A DNA stretch of 64,000 nucleotides from Pseudogymnoascus destructans (lineage: Eukaryota; Ascomycota; Leotiomycetes; Thelebolales; Thelebolaceae): contig NW_020167520.1 in assembly GCF_001641265.1 (NCBI RefSeq), positions 1,178,001 to 1,242,000 on the forward strand, given 5' to 3'. Both the position numbers and the translations under genes were made by a program. The notes beneath the pieces were generated by a model. The model was not told the origin of the DNA. It searched no databases and saw only the letters and a list, made by a program, of their open reading frames with translations. Positions 41,217 to 51,648 of the stretch are shown here, one piece after another; the first letter of the stretch is position 1; each line of letters starts with the position of its first letter.

Positions 41217-42287
41217 CTACATAAAGATAATCTTGCCATCTGCGGGAGTTGCCGCGGGCTCGGTGTTGCTGCGAATACCATGCCAACGCGGACTCTGCTG
41301 GGAGTCTTCCTTGGAAAGTAACCATTGAGTTTCAAGAGATGAGAGTCGGACGCACATCTGTAACTTTTGTAGAGGATACAGAACCGACGAGTCATGTAAC
41401 CCCAGGATGACACAAATCTTGTCATATCCGAGCTCACTGTGTTCCTATGTCAGCTGTAGCACCTACTGGAGAGAACACATACTTAGCTTTCCATGCATGT
41501 AATGCACTACTAATGTATAAAGCTGGATGGAATATATGTGAGCAAAGCGATGATGAAGGCTCTCCGCCATCTATGATATTGTGGGCAACGCCATCTACTA
41601 TTTTCACCAATGACTTGTTAGGAATCGATCTGATAGAGCTCATTTTATCGTTTCGAACTGGAACAAAGTAGCTGCATCAAATAATAGATTATAGCGCTTA
41701 CTAGCGCAAGCCTCGTACACCAAGGCAGCTTTCGGGCCCCAGTTTGACCAGAGCTTGTTAACTATCGCGTTTGTCATCGCAGCACTGAAGACCCACCGAC
41801 GTATGGTATTTACACTCGCCGAAGCGGTTTTTGTCTCCACTGACGCTTGTGGACGCAATGTGACCATCAGTGAATCTGATGCTTCTGAGCGCAGTTTATC
41901 TAGCAGTTTATGCACACATGCTGCGACAAATGAGCGCTTCCACGCCATCGCCCGCACCTCCCGTACCATGTTTAGCGGCTCCCAGTGAACGTTCTCGAAG
42001 CGTAAAAGTCTTTCCTCAAAGCTGGCATCATCTCCCTCGAGCCAATCAGTACAGTAATCAGGTATAGCTGGATCTCCAGCGCAAGCAGGAAGAATAAGTT
42101 CCTTGCTTGTCTTTCCTAGTTCCTTCGCAGGGTGCCTTTTCGCAAGATCACTCAGCCCTTTTCGAATTGTGTTCGTAATATTTTTAATAGCCATTTCTTC
42201 AATTTCTTCCACAATACCAGGATTTAATATATACTTACCTGCCGAATACCGAATTGAATGCGGCTCTACCAATGACCCAAGTACCAT
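41217..42287 (-). CDS. Uncharacterised protein, three exons
   Basis: I do not recognise the family. Exons 42287-41702, 41657-41483 and 41436-41217 join in frame across introns of 44 and 46 bp and give 326 residues. Without those introns the frame is broken twice, which is the main evidence for the model. Visible pieces are helical: VEEIEEMAIKNITNTIRKGL, NMVREVRAMAWKRSFVAACV and FSAAMTNAIVNKLWSNWGP. An acceptor-like CTTGTGACAG at 42303-42312 suggests another exon upstream, which would overlap the divergent velvet-like gene. A further possible 37-bp intron near 41217 would extend the C-terminus to 41126. Confidence 0.5.
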
Positions 42288-42329
42288 CTGCGCCACTGCC
42301 GTCCTGTCACAAGAAGCTCATTAACGCCG

Positions 42330-43370
42330 ATGCAAACTGAACAAAGTGCTGGTATAAATGGTGTCGCACCTCAGCAGTCAGGTGCTGCTCAGGCCAAGGC
42401 AGCTGCGGCGAAAGATGTTGGGTCAATCGACTTATCGACGACGATGGTCCCATGCAGCACGGCCCTGTCAGTCCCTCAAAGGCTCGCCATATCAATACAG
42501 CCTCCAGAAGCCACCCGGCCGGGAATAGAACTATTCCCCCCCATCAAGGTACGGTTGTTGCAGCCCGAGGACATGCCAAACGTCTGGGCCACCGTGATGC
42601 TGCTCAACAATGGTACAGATGTTACATATCAGCTCGGGGGAGAACTCTATCAGTCTCCCAGTGATGATGGAACCTTTTGTTTCCCTGGGCTGACAATCCT
42701 TAACGAAGGAATGTATTGCCTTAGGATATTGCTATATCATATGGATATCGACTCTTTCCCTAAAGGTATTGCTCAGGTCGGGTGCGTGGATAGCAATGAT
42801 ATCATTATAGCACCTCGACCTAACTTCACGACAATCTTTGGATCCATTGGGGATGTTACAACTGCTCAAGTCTCTGTCGCACAACCACTATTGTGGCAAA
42901 CAGTGGATGCCAACACGTGCATAGACGATCACACTGGTTACTTTCCAAACTTGAAAATCCATGCAAGTTCATCTGTTATAATTAAGGAGCGGATCGAGTA
43001 TCCGAAGATCGAGTATCCGAAGTATATGGTATTTATACCAGTTTTCAATTTCATGCTGGAAACTGCAAATTTGGAACATGGACTCTACAACTTCGGAGAT
43101 GGGTTGTTTCGGGATGAGGACGGTGTATGGTTTGATGATGGGAAGGTTGAACGGGCTGAAGGCCTAGATGAGTCAATTTGGCTTGGTGAAGATGGGGAAA
43201 TGTATCGCAAAAGGACAGATGGTGTGTTTAACGGCTTATTTGTGGGGTTGGAGAGAAGGGTGGCGATGGTAGTGGATGGCGACAATAGTGTCATCTGTAT
43301 TGCGCATAATGTTTTGATTGAACTGAGAGAGGAGTATAATCCAACGGCATGGGACGAGAAGGATAAATGA
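42330..43370 (+). CDS. Velvet-domain-like protein
   Basis: Single exon, 346 residues. After a low-complexity Ala/Gln start, residues 47-165 follow the order of conserved blocks in the fungal velvet domain: LAISIQPPEATRPG (QPxxxR-like), PPIKVRLLQPED, VTYQLGGELYQSP, GTFCFPGLTILNEGMYCLRI, then VDSNDIIIAPRPN. Velvet proteins are NF-kB-like regulators linking development and secondary metabolism. The match is partial and the rest (EYPKIEYPKY repeat, acidic FGDGLFRDEDGVWFDDG segment) is unlike VeA, VelB, VosA or VelC, so I rate it a distant or divergent member. It is head to head with 41217-42287, 42 bp apart. Confidence 0.5.
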   Translation: MQTEQSAGINGVAPQQSGAAQAKAAAAKDVGSIDLSTTMVPCSTALSVPQRLAISIQPPEATRPGIELFPPIKVRLLQPEDMPNVWATVMLLNNGTDVTYQLGGELYQSPSDDGTFCFPGLTILNEGMYCLRILLYHMDIDSFPKGIAQVGCVDSNDIIIAPRPNFTTIFGSIGDVTTAQVSVAQPLLWQTVDANTCIDDHTGYFPNLKIHASSSVIIKERIEYPKIEYPKYMVFIPVFNFMLETANLEHGLYNFGDGLFRDEDGVWFDDGKVERAEGLDESIWLGEDGEMYRKRTDGVFNGLFVGLERRVAMVVDGDNSVICIAHNVLIELREEYNPTAWDEKDK

Positions 43371-43835
43371 GAGAATAAAGGGCGGATGGTACGATTCTTA
43401 CTGGTAGTTCCTTACTGCCTTAAATCACAATTCATAATTTACCTGCGACCATTTGGCAATGTGGACTGTTGGGTGATATATCACAGTGAGGGGATAAGAA
43501 TTGTATCCAAGGCAGCGGGTCATTGAACAGGTTTCTTGGCTGCATCCTTTGGTATCGCAGGTAAATATCATCATGCTTGCTCAACTTGGTGAGCGGGGAA
43601 AGCAGTATCATTGCTGCTCTTCCCTCTAATCCTCCTTCGACCATTGCGATGGAACGGTCAAAACGTATGTTTGAAACAATTAGATAATGGGCGAGCTGTA
43701 CCGTAGCACCCATATGAGGGAAAGTAAAATAAACACGTAGTCAAAATTCTGTGACATCTTCGCCCGAGCAGCATAGCGGTGGCAGAGTGGTAGTCGCGAT
43801 ATCTGCTCCACCTTCACAACCCCCTCCCGCAAAGC
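43371..43835. other. Intergenic, no gene recognised
   Basis: Short frames only. At 43772-43800 GGTGGCAGAGTGGTAGTCG resembles a tRNA A box, but no B box or cloverleaf follows. Confidence 0.4.
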
Positions 43836-44361
43836 TCACTCCAACACCTCCACCCTCCACCACGTTTCAATCCTCGTTGGGCCGGCGGCACGCTTGCGGC
43901 CACGGCCGGACTTAGCGGCGCGGAGGAGGCGGACGCAGGCGCGGATAACGGACGAGACGGCAGACGGCGCGGACGAGACTGACGCGGGGGCGGAGAAGGC
44001 AGGCGCGGGTGCGGATGGGGACGCCGATTGATCTATGGAGCTGTTAGTATCTATATACTCGAACGGAGGGGTGTTACTTACTTGCGGAGGCAAGATTGAA
44101 GGGGGCCAACTGGGTGGTCGCGGAGGACCAGGTTTATATCTATTCACGGTGTCGCGTGACTGTCACCTGTCTGTATATTTCGGAGATGCCGGTGCCAGTC
44201 TACAATACTCATTGCTTGTAAGCTGTGATGCAAGCTCCACTGGAAGAACGTCTGCCGTAATCAATTAAAATAATTAGAAGAGAAGGATATTAATATACCA
44301 CAGGCGAGCTGATTAGCGGCTTCGACACTAAAAGCCCCCGCGGCACCAGGGGAGGCGGCCA
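43836..44361 (-). CDS. Possible small spliced gene, model uncertain
   Basis: A minus-strand ATG at 44361 (MAASPGAAGAFSVEAANQL) is followed by a donor at about 44299, an acceptor before GACGTTCTTCCAGTGGAG and, further on, a clear intron GTAAGTAACACC...TACTAACAGCTCCATAG (about 44087-44040). The last part reads Ser/Ala/Pro-rich then basic (KSGRGRKRAAGPTR). I could not find one frame linking all exons, so only the presence of splice signals is supported. Confidence 0.3.
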
Positions 44362-44756
44362 TCGTGAGGTCGTCGTCCACAAGCTCCACAGTTCTTCATA
44401 TCGACTAACCTCGCATCATGTCTTCCACCCGACCCTTATCTGTGAACGCCACTTCTGCCGCTTGGCAGGCTGTGGCTCTTCGTCGTCCTTAGCATTCCTG
44501 TCGTCCCATCGGGTGTGTTATTTCTGCCTTTAATGTCGATATCGCTCTGACGTCTTCCATCCCATGACGCCCTCCCTTCTCAGTTCAACGAAACGGACCC
44601 CTGTCTCGTCTCCTCTATCCCGCAGTAATCAATTCCGCTTGATCGGATTCCTAATCAAATTCAGGATAGGGCGGCTCATCGGAAGGATATTCCTTGTGTC
44701 CTCGATCAGGTGGTTCCATTCTAGCTGAACTATGCAGTATGAGCCTGAGCCTGACT

Positions 44757-45310
44757 TCCCCTACAGCCAATGGCCCTCTCTAGCTCAACATTCGTTCAGC
44801 TCGTCATTGCGGCTCTTCTCCAGCTAAACGGTACGGTATGAGTCGGAGCCTGACCTCTCCTCCAGCCAATGACCCCGTCCAGCTCAGCAGGGCATTCGTT
44901 GCATCCTTGATCAGCTCGTCATTTCCGGCCCTCATCCAGCTGAACTGTGCAGTATGAGTCGGAGCCTGACCTCTCCTCCAGCCAATGACTTCCTCCAGCT
45001 CAGCAGGTCATTCGTTGCATCCTTGATCAGCTCGTCATTCCGGCCCTCATCCAGCTGAACTGTGCAGTATGAGTCGGAGCCTGACCTCCTCCAGCCAATG
45101 ACTTCCCCCAGCTCAGCAGGGCATTCGTTGCATCCTTGATCAGCTCGTCATTCCGGCCCTCATCCAGCAGAACTGTGCAGTACGAGTCGGAGCCTGACCT
45201 CTCCTCCAGCCAATGGCCCCGTCCAGCTCAACAGGATAGTCGTTGCATCCTTGACCAGCTTGTCATGCGACCCTTCTCCAGCTGAATCATGCAGCTGGAG
45301 CCTGACCTCT
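44757..45310. repeat. Minisatellite of about 115-bp units
   Basis: About five tandem units. Each contains CCAGCCAATGAC, CCAGCTCAGCAGGGCATTCG, TTGCATCCTTGATCAGCTCG and GTATGAGTCGGAGCCTGACC. The inner units are nearly identical and the outer ones diverged. No coding sense. Confidence 0.92.
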
Positions 45311-46056
45311 TGCAGAAAATCTCTAGCTCGGAAATACTTTTTGTCTTGTCCAGCTGAATATCATGCAGCTATGGGCCTGAGACTGGCCCTTTTATTGATG
45401 GGGATTCAGCGCCTCTCCAGGTGCGGGTGTGTTTTCGCCGGCGTTGGTTTCGACGGATTGGAGGGTCATGTTTACTCCTTCGCAGCTTCGTCATTCAGCC
45501 TCGACGAGGAGTTCAGCTCCCGCACTCCTCCATCCCGTTTCGGAAGTCACGATGACGGCATCTCACTGACTCCGCTCTAACCAATGCCATATTGCAAATT
45601 CCAACAATTTACCGTCGATCTCTGGTAGCTCGAATAGCTTCAGGATGTCAGCGCGTTTTGAAGCAGCTTGCTATCATGAATTTGAATCGTATTGCTTGAG
45701 TGACTGTCCATGTGCTGTGGAAAGAAAGCACTTAAAGCACTTAATAGCGTTGAGTATGGTATTTCTTATGTGTAAGTGGAACGGCAAATATTGGTCGTTC
45801 AGAGCTGTCATTGTAAGCGATGCAGAACTGGCCCAAAAGGAAATTGTTCCTTACTGTTTCCAATTTTGGCGGGCAGCAAATACAGTCGAGGAGCCTAAAC
45901 TGGCGGTTCTCCGCGCTAATGCGGACCAGTGGCTCAGCCGAACTCAGGCTTGCTCAGGCTTGCTCAGTCACAGGTCAATCTAGCTCACCCCCAGCTCAGG
46001 TTAAAGCAGCAACAGCTCAGGTCCAAAGACGGAAGTGGAAATTGGCCATGTCGAGA
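45311..46056. other. Intergenic, no confident gene
   Basis: Continues with weaker copies of the AGCTGAA(T/C) word from the minisatellite. A plus-strand frame at 45645-45983 has no recognisable features. Near 45945-46020 short GCTCAGG/GCTCAG words repeat. Confidence 0.35.
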
Positions 46057-46563
46057 TTCCGGTAGTAGATATCCTGCTCTAAGATTCCGTATTTTGCAAC
46101 TGTGTTTCGTACGAGGGAGAACCACCCTTCAATTATCTTCGGATCTTCACATTTTGCTCGTTTATAATCGTACTTCTGACTAAACTTTGCTTTGATTTCC
46201 GTACGACGCTTAATGAAGTTGGTAGTCCAGTTCTTCCCAACAGGGCTCTCGCCTCGTTCAGAGAGTAGAAGGTCTGCCATTTCTTGCACAGCTTGCGGCC
46301 GGGGTGGGAATCCACGTGAATCTAGGTCGATGATGTACTGAACAAGAGCTGACTCTTCGTATGGAGTCAAATTCTGTGATTTGGAAATATAATTGCGTCA
46401 GGAAGTCATTCCTTCAATTCTGATGCAGTGTTGTTCAAGGGATATCGTACGATGCTGCAGCTACTCGAACACTATGAAACTGGCCTTGGTTAATTGCACT
46501 AATAGCCAATAGTATTCTATCCTCCTGATTAGAGGATTTGCTTGTGTTGTTGGTTGCGGCATG
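46057..46563 (-). pseudogene. Transposase N-terminal relic (family A-like)
   Basis: Minus strand from about 46563 (MPQPTTQ) to about 46057. The first third is frameshifted and stop-containing. The rest is open (SALVQYIIDLDSRGFPPRPQ, FIKRRTEIKAKFSQKYDYKR, WFSLVRNTVAKYGILEQDIY) and aligns with residues 45-165 of the family A transposase. It breaks off just before the first catalytic aspartate. Confidence 0.85.
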
Positions 46564-46645
46564 TTGACTTTTGTCAGGTTGACGCGTTTTGGTGTTTTGG
46601 TGGCCCACTCACTTGTGTGGCCCACTCGCTTGTGAAATACGTTAT
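46057..46645 (-). mobile_element. Pogo-type transposon fragment (third family)
   Basis: The right end, minus strand, is AACGTATTTCACAAGCGAG followed by a second GTGGGCCACAC(A)AGTGAGTG word (46600-46645), similar in plan to the family A and B ends and to the relic end at 2340-2386. The left end is missing. Family B copy 3 lies 14 bp to the right. Confidence 0.75.
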
Positions 46646-46658
46646 ATAGTAACAATTA

Positions 46659-48630
46659 CTCGGTGTTCCACCCACTCGCTTCGCTCGTAGGTGGCGACAG
46701 CAAGATGTGCGTACACCGCTATTTTGATATATAGAAAAAATAATAGTATTCTTCATAACGTAGTATCTACAATGCCTCAAAATAACGATCCTACTATGAT
46801 TGCTCGCCTTAATGAGGCCCAACAGTTCTTCTTAAAACAACCAAGTACATATACAATTGCTTGGGTTGCAAATAAATTCAATGTCAACCGTGAGACACTC
46901 CGACGTCGTATTACGAGTACTACGTCTCCTCAATTACCCCACGGAGGTAGCAATCGAGTCTTATCTCAATCGCAAGAGACCGCGGTCTGTCAATTCATAT
47001 ACGACCAACTTGAGCGCGGGGTCCCTGCCAACCGATCTATGATACTACGGGCAGTTGCAGACTTACGACCTAATCGTACGATACCATCACAACGGTGGCT
47101 ACAACGCTTTCTAAAAGCACACCCCGAATTTCATACAATTCACACGAAGACGTTAAATACACATCGGAAGCAAGCACAAAAGAAAGAGGTGTTTGAGGAA
47201 TTCTTTCTCACATATAACGCCCTTATTACAAAACATAACATTAAGCCATATAATTTATGGAATGTTGATGAGACAGGCTATATGATTGGGTGTTATAAGT
47301 CTACGGCTGTTATTGTACCAATCGGTGTAAAGCAGTGGACTGTTGATAATCCTGAGAATCGGCTCTCTGTTACTGTAATTGAGGCAGTAAATGCAAGTGG
47401 TGCTGCACTTGCAGAAGCTATCATTATCCCTGGCAAACTTCATATGGATTCATGGTACAATGATGACCTTGAGCCAAATGCTCTCATTATTGTAAATGAG
47501 AGCGGGTATTCAAACGACGACATTGCAATCCAATACCTTATGCATTTTATCCAACTATCTGCAGAGCATATGGCACCAGATGATACTCGCCTCTTATTAC
47601 TTGACGGCCATGACTCTCATAAAACAGAGCGCTTTCTTACATTAGCAGAAGAGCATAACATTGTTATTTGCTGCCTTCCTGCTCATACAACACATCTATT
47701 ACAACCTCTTGATGTAGCGGTTTTTAAGCAGTGCAAACACTTTCATCAAAAGGCACTTGATCAAGCAGTACGTAGCTACGACTATGAGTATAAGCTACGT
47801 ACGTTCCTTTCAGACCTCCCGCAAATCCGACGGCAATCTCTAACTGTCCGTACAATTCAATCTGGTTGGAGAAATACAGGACTATATCCATATAATCCTC
47901 CACTTGTAATTGACAAGATACAAGAGACTCGGAATCAAACACCTGATTATGAGCCATTTGCTTCATATAATATTATCTCAACACCGAAAACAACTATGCA
48001 AAGTGTGCAAGCGGTTGAACATTGGCAGAAGAGAGCAGAGGAAGCTTTCTCATCGCCTTCAAGAGAAGGGTTTCAATCATTTGCACGTGGAACTACAGTT
48101 GTTCTACACCGGGCAGAGCTCTATAAGACCGAGCTAGATATTATGACTCTACGTGCAGTAGAGCAGAAGGCAGCAAAGGCAAGGGCACGGAAATCACTAC
48201 AGAAAGGAGGGCAGTTATATGCATCAGATGCACGGAAAATGCGGGAAGAGAAGAAAGCAAAGTTGCAAGCAAAAGCAGACGCAAGAGCAGCAAGGGAATC
48301 GGACCAAGTAGTAAAGCAGCTACAAGCGCAAGCACGTAAAATCGAAATTGAAGAGCGTAAGGTTGAGAGGAAGCGGGTAGCAGAGCGGAAGAAGGAAGGG
48401 TTGAAATCAAAAGTGATCATTTTACGGTATAGTAAGGATCAAAGTGATAGTAGCAATAGTGGCAGTAGCGATAGTGATAGTAGTTCTATTGATTTTATGT
48501 TTTAATTATATAGTTATATAGTTGATATATAAGGCGTCTTTTTCTTCGTTTTATGTGTCGCACATCTTGCTGTCGCACGCACAACTTGCTGTCGCCACCT
48601 ACGAGCGAAGCGAGTGGGTGGAACACCGAG
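46659..48630 (+). mobile_element. Family B transposon, copy 3 (intact coding region)
   Basis: 1972 bp between TA dinucleotides (46657-46658, 48631-48632). It is 19 bp shorter than the full length because the left terminal repeat has lost one of its two GACAGCAAG-TGTGCG words. The right repeat is complete. Confidence 0.95.
46772..48505 (+). CDS. Family B transposase, copy 3, intact
   Basis: 577 residues starting MPQNNDPTM, the same protein as copy 1 as far as I can see: CENP-B-like helix-turn-helix N-terminus, DDE_1 core (DETGYMIG, LLLDGHDSHK, HLLQPLDVAVFKQ), basic coiled coil and Ser/Asp tail. No frame damage. With a direct path from the terminal repeat to the ATG this is the copy most likely to supply transposase to the family. 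The lost binding-site repeat may affect its own mobility. Confidence 0.94.
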   Translation: MPQNNDPTMIARLNEAQQFFLKQPSTYTIAWVANKFNVNRETLRRRITSTTSPQLPHGGSNRVLSQSQETAVCQFIYDQLERGVPANRSMILRAVADLRPNRTIPSQRWLQRFLKAHPEFHTIHTKTLNTHRKQAQKKEVFEEFFLTYNALITKHNIKPYNLWNVDETGYMIGCYKSTAVIVPIGVKQWTVDNPENRLSVTVIEAVNASGAALAEAIIIPGKLHMDSWYNDDLEPNALIIVNESGYSNDDIAIQYLMHFIQLSAEHMAPDDTRLLLLDGHDSHKTERFLTLAEEHNIVICCLPAHTTHLLQPLDVAVFKQCKHFHQKALDQAVRSYDYEYKLRTFLSDLPQIRRQSLTVRTIQSGWRNTGLYPYNPPLVIDKIQETRNQTPDYEPFASYNIISTPKTTMQSVQAVEHWQKRAEEAFSSPSREGFQSFARGTTVVLHRAELYKTELDIMTLRAVEQKAAKARARKSLQKGGQLYASDARKMREEKKAKLQAKADARAARESDQVVKQLQAQARKIEIEERKVERKRVAERKKEGLKSKVIILRYSKDQSDSSNSGSSDSDSSSIDFMF

Positions 48631-48632
48631 TA

Positions 48633-49246
48633 TAGTAATTGCCAACTACCAACTTATCTGACTAAATTACTTGTAAAATATCCACTTAAAATGTTAAGGC
48701 GCAAATACCCCCACACGTGATTTATAGGCATGCCAAACCCCGTGACCGGTCTGCTAAGAAACCGGTAGGGGACGGTAGGGTTGGAAGACCATGGTCCGGT
48801 CTGGTCCAGGGGAACCGGTGGTCTAGGTTCCCCATGACGCACCCTAATAATATTGAGTTCATTATTCCCCTTGAGCGTTTGAGTCATGATGGTAACAAGA
48901 GTTATACTGCATCAGTATAGTTAGAATGGTCGTTGGTGTAGTGCCCAACTCCTGTGCAAGCGGGCTGAGCGACCTCGATCTTCTCTGGCCAGATCCGAAG
49001 AACCCTGCAGCCCTATCGATTTTAACTTTGTCTCGGGGATCGGAACATCGAAATGAAGTCGCAGAAAACTGATCTAACGCGCCGGTGAATAGATATTGCT
49101 ACTTATGTTGAGAGTGGGTTGGTGCCTTTTGTTTTACCAAGGGCTGTCCTGAACACAAACTTCCGATTTCGTTGAATCGCGTCCAATGTCCAGGTCTTGT
49201 TTTCATAATGCCTCACATTAGGTTCAGACGACATATAAAAACTCAT
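48633..49246. other. Intergenic after family B copy 3
   Basis: No gene. At 48735-48840 ACCGGT and GGTCCGGTCTGGTCC words recur and may be a small hAT-type remnant related to the subterminal repeats at 11734 and 20860. Confidence 0.4.
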
Positions 49247-50057
49247 TCATCTTCTGACGGCAAAGACGTGCCAGATCGACCGGGGAGTAGTAACGTGGTT
49301 ACCGGCCATAACCACGCTGAGCCTTGTCGTAGCTTGTTCTATCCGCTCGTATATAATAGCTTCACAAATATTCTCGCCATCATCCCAGTCAAAACGGCCC
49401 TGTGTGTAATCATGCAAGAGGGTTTTCCCCTGTGTGCTCCCAAGCTTCCACCGTTCGTGCAATTCCATGCCATGGTGCGCGTTAACGATAATGAATATCA
49501 CTTCTAAGCCGCGGAACCATTCAAACATCTCTTCGAGCGCGCCGGGCATTCTCTCAAGCAGCGCCTCGGGCACGGCATGAACCAGCAATCCGCCCAAAGA
49601 GATCTGGCTCAGCTAACCGATTGTAGGGCTCGACAAAAAAGTCGGCAAAATTGCTAAGCGCCACATATAGTGTGTCTTGCTCGTTGTCAAATAGGCGCCC
49701 AAAAACAAGTCGCTGCTCCTCCGTGTAAAAGATTATCCTGACTCCCTGTCTATGGGCCCAGGCTAGGGCGGCGCCAGGAGCTTCACGGTTGACAAAATAC
49801 ACCGGTACCTCAATTGGGATAGGATCTAATAAAGCAGGGTTGAATTCTAACCGTATATTGTCAGTGTTGGCAATATATCCCTCGTCGGATTCCGACAGGT
49901 CTATCGGGTGCCAACATCCATCTATGTACGGGAACAAGGCTGGCCTGTCCTTCTCAAGCAAGGCATCATTCCATATCTGATTGCGCAGTTCTGGAGGGAG
50001 CTCTGAGAAGCGAGGAAATGTGAAGGGATCAGTTGCTGCTATGGTCGTTGACGACAT
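49247..50057 (-). CDS. 2EXR-domain protein, spliced or frameshifted
   Basis: Starts at the ATG at 50057. The N-terminus FPRFSELPPELRNQIWNDAL is the 2EXR signature found in large families of fungal proteins of unknown function. The first frame ends at 49554 and the second (GGLLVHAVPEALLERMPG to HVFAVRR) at 49247. They join either by a one-base shift near 49600 or by a 61-bp intron from GTGGCGCTTAGC to GAGCCAG (giving DTLYISLGGLL). The intron length is normal but the donor is weak. Total about 230-250 residues. Confidence 0.65.
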
Positions 50058-50840
50058 TGTTCTTATATAAAGTTATGTACCGAACCCAAGAAGGGACGCA
50101 GGGAGCTGCGACGGCTTAAGCTGTCCCCTTGTCTTTGATTTTGAGATAACGTTTGACTGGTGCGGAGGCTTCATTTTATGGGACCAAAGTAGAGTACTCT
50201 TGTCCCTGTCAAAATAGTGGGGAAGTGGCAGTTCTGGATCAGGTTCAACGCTAGCGTATTCGATGTTGCGATGGGAAATTTATTTCCTCCGCGTTGGTTT
50301 GAAATATGTAAAGATTATTTTCATGTTAGAGATTAGATTCATGGCAATGACTTGTTTCTATATTCTTAGTGTCTACCTCTCGGTCAGGTGCGGCAGGAGC
50401 GGCAGACGTACCTGCCTTCAGTGCCTTTCGGTCAGGCGGGGCAGGCGCGCGACAGTCGTACCTGCCTTAAAATCTAGAACCCGTCCAATAGAGAGATAAT
50501 ATGGGGTAGCCAAAACACCCAATTGTCCCCAAGGCACGCCATACATACTCCAGCCGGTTTGCTAATGGTTTATTGCACATTATACAGGAAGCCTGGTAAT
50601 GTCGCGTGTTTTTGAAGATTATATATGACAGCCTATTTCATACATCAGTCCGTTACTACAATCTCCATTCTGCGAGCTCTGTGAGTTCCTTGTCCATAAA
50701 CTCCAACACCCATGCAATGCATTCTGCCGATCAAATCCGTTATGCAGCCTGTTCCCCTCCTGTGATATACAATGTTGCCCATCCCAGCCGGATTGCCCCG
50801 CAACGCGTCCTCCCTCGTCACTCTCTTATTCGGACACCCA
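50058..50840. other. Intergenic, no gene recognised
   Basis: Contains a roughly 50-bp imperfect direct repeat at 50378-50468 (CGGTCAGG(T/C)G(C/G)GGCAGG..., CGTACCTGCCTT). Nothing else seen. Confidence 0.4.
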
Positions 50841-51193
50841 TCACTCCTGGTTCTGGTTGAGGGCCTGCTCTCTCTTCAACCTCTGCTCCCTGAGATATAA
50901 CCTCTTCGCCCGTAGTCGATCTAACTCGCTCTTGATCTCATCGCGCTCGAAAGGAATCTTATGGGTCTGTTCGGGTTTGGGCCAGAAGTCGGGGACTTGG
51001 AAGCGCTTGTCGAGGTTGTGGCCGTAGTAGAACATGATTCCGATAGGGAACATGATGTACATGCCGAACTGGGGTAATCGTAAGCAAATGATGCTGGCTG
51101 TGGCGGATTGGAGGAGCATTGTATGGAGGACGAACTACCAATGCGTTGGAGAGCCAAACTGACCTTGAAAACTTCCAGATTGGGACCAGCCAT
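50841..51193 (-). CDS. PET100: Cytochrome c oxidase assembly protein Pet100
   Basis: Exons 51193-51164 and 51068-50841, intron 95 bp with acceptor CCCCAG, 85 residues. The sequence MAGPNLEVFKFGMYIMFPIG followed by DFWPKPEQTHKIPFERDEI matches Pet100, a small inner-mitochondrial-membrane chaperone needed for complex IV assembly. One membrane segment near residues 11-28 (FGMYIMFPIGIMFYYG) and a charged helix at the C-terminus (RLRAKRLYLREQRLKRE). Full length. It shares its upstream region with the divergent isomerase gene at 51649. Confidence 0.93.
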
Positions 51194-51344
51194 GGCGGCC
51201 ACTATGAGGGGGTGACTGGCGTGAAGCCTTGCTATTAATTCCTCGGGGTAATGAGAGGCAAGCTGTCCTCGTTGTATGGTGATTGAACAATGTCGTCTCG
51301 ATGGAACGGTACTTGCCGATCTATTTCGGAGAAGTAGTTATCAG

Positions 51345-51380
51345 TCACGTGCTACCGATAACGTGTTATCGATCACGTGA
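51345..51380. promoter_or_regulatory. Paired CACGTG sites in a divergent promoter
   Basis: Two TCACGTG words (51345-51351, TCACGTGA at 51373-51380) frame an inverted repeat CGATAACGTGTTATCG (51356-51371). The site lies between PET100 and the enoyl-CoA isomerase gene. CACGTG is the standard E-box bound by bHLH factors such as Cbf1-type proteins. Confidence 0.6.
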
Positions 51381-51648
51381 TGCATTCATTATAAGATAGC
51401 TGTCAGGTACGAATTCATGCCTCGGCTTTCGCCCGGCTGTACCAAACCTACCCCACACGATCTATAGAACTTAGTCTGTAGGTGATCATCCATGGGTTTG
51501 AGCGGCTGGAATATAAAAGTCGCTGAATGTAATCATATAAGCGTTTTCTTCTTTCATACATTATTTCTCTCCAACAACCTGTATTTCTGTACCAAACTGT
51601 AAACTTTTTGTTGAAGGCTACTCGAATACCATACCATAAACAGTCACC

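Noticed and set aside
43765..43815. tRNA-like A-box (GGTGGCAGAGTGGTAGTCG)
   Set aside because: No B box (GGTTCGAATCC-like), no acceptor-stem pairing and no cloverleaf can be drawn.
44700..45330. CRISPR-like array
   Set aside because: Units are contiguous, about 115 bp, with no unique spacers; this is a minisatellite in a eukaryotic genome.
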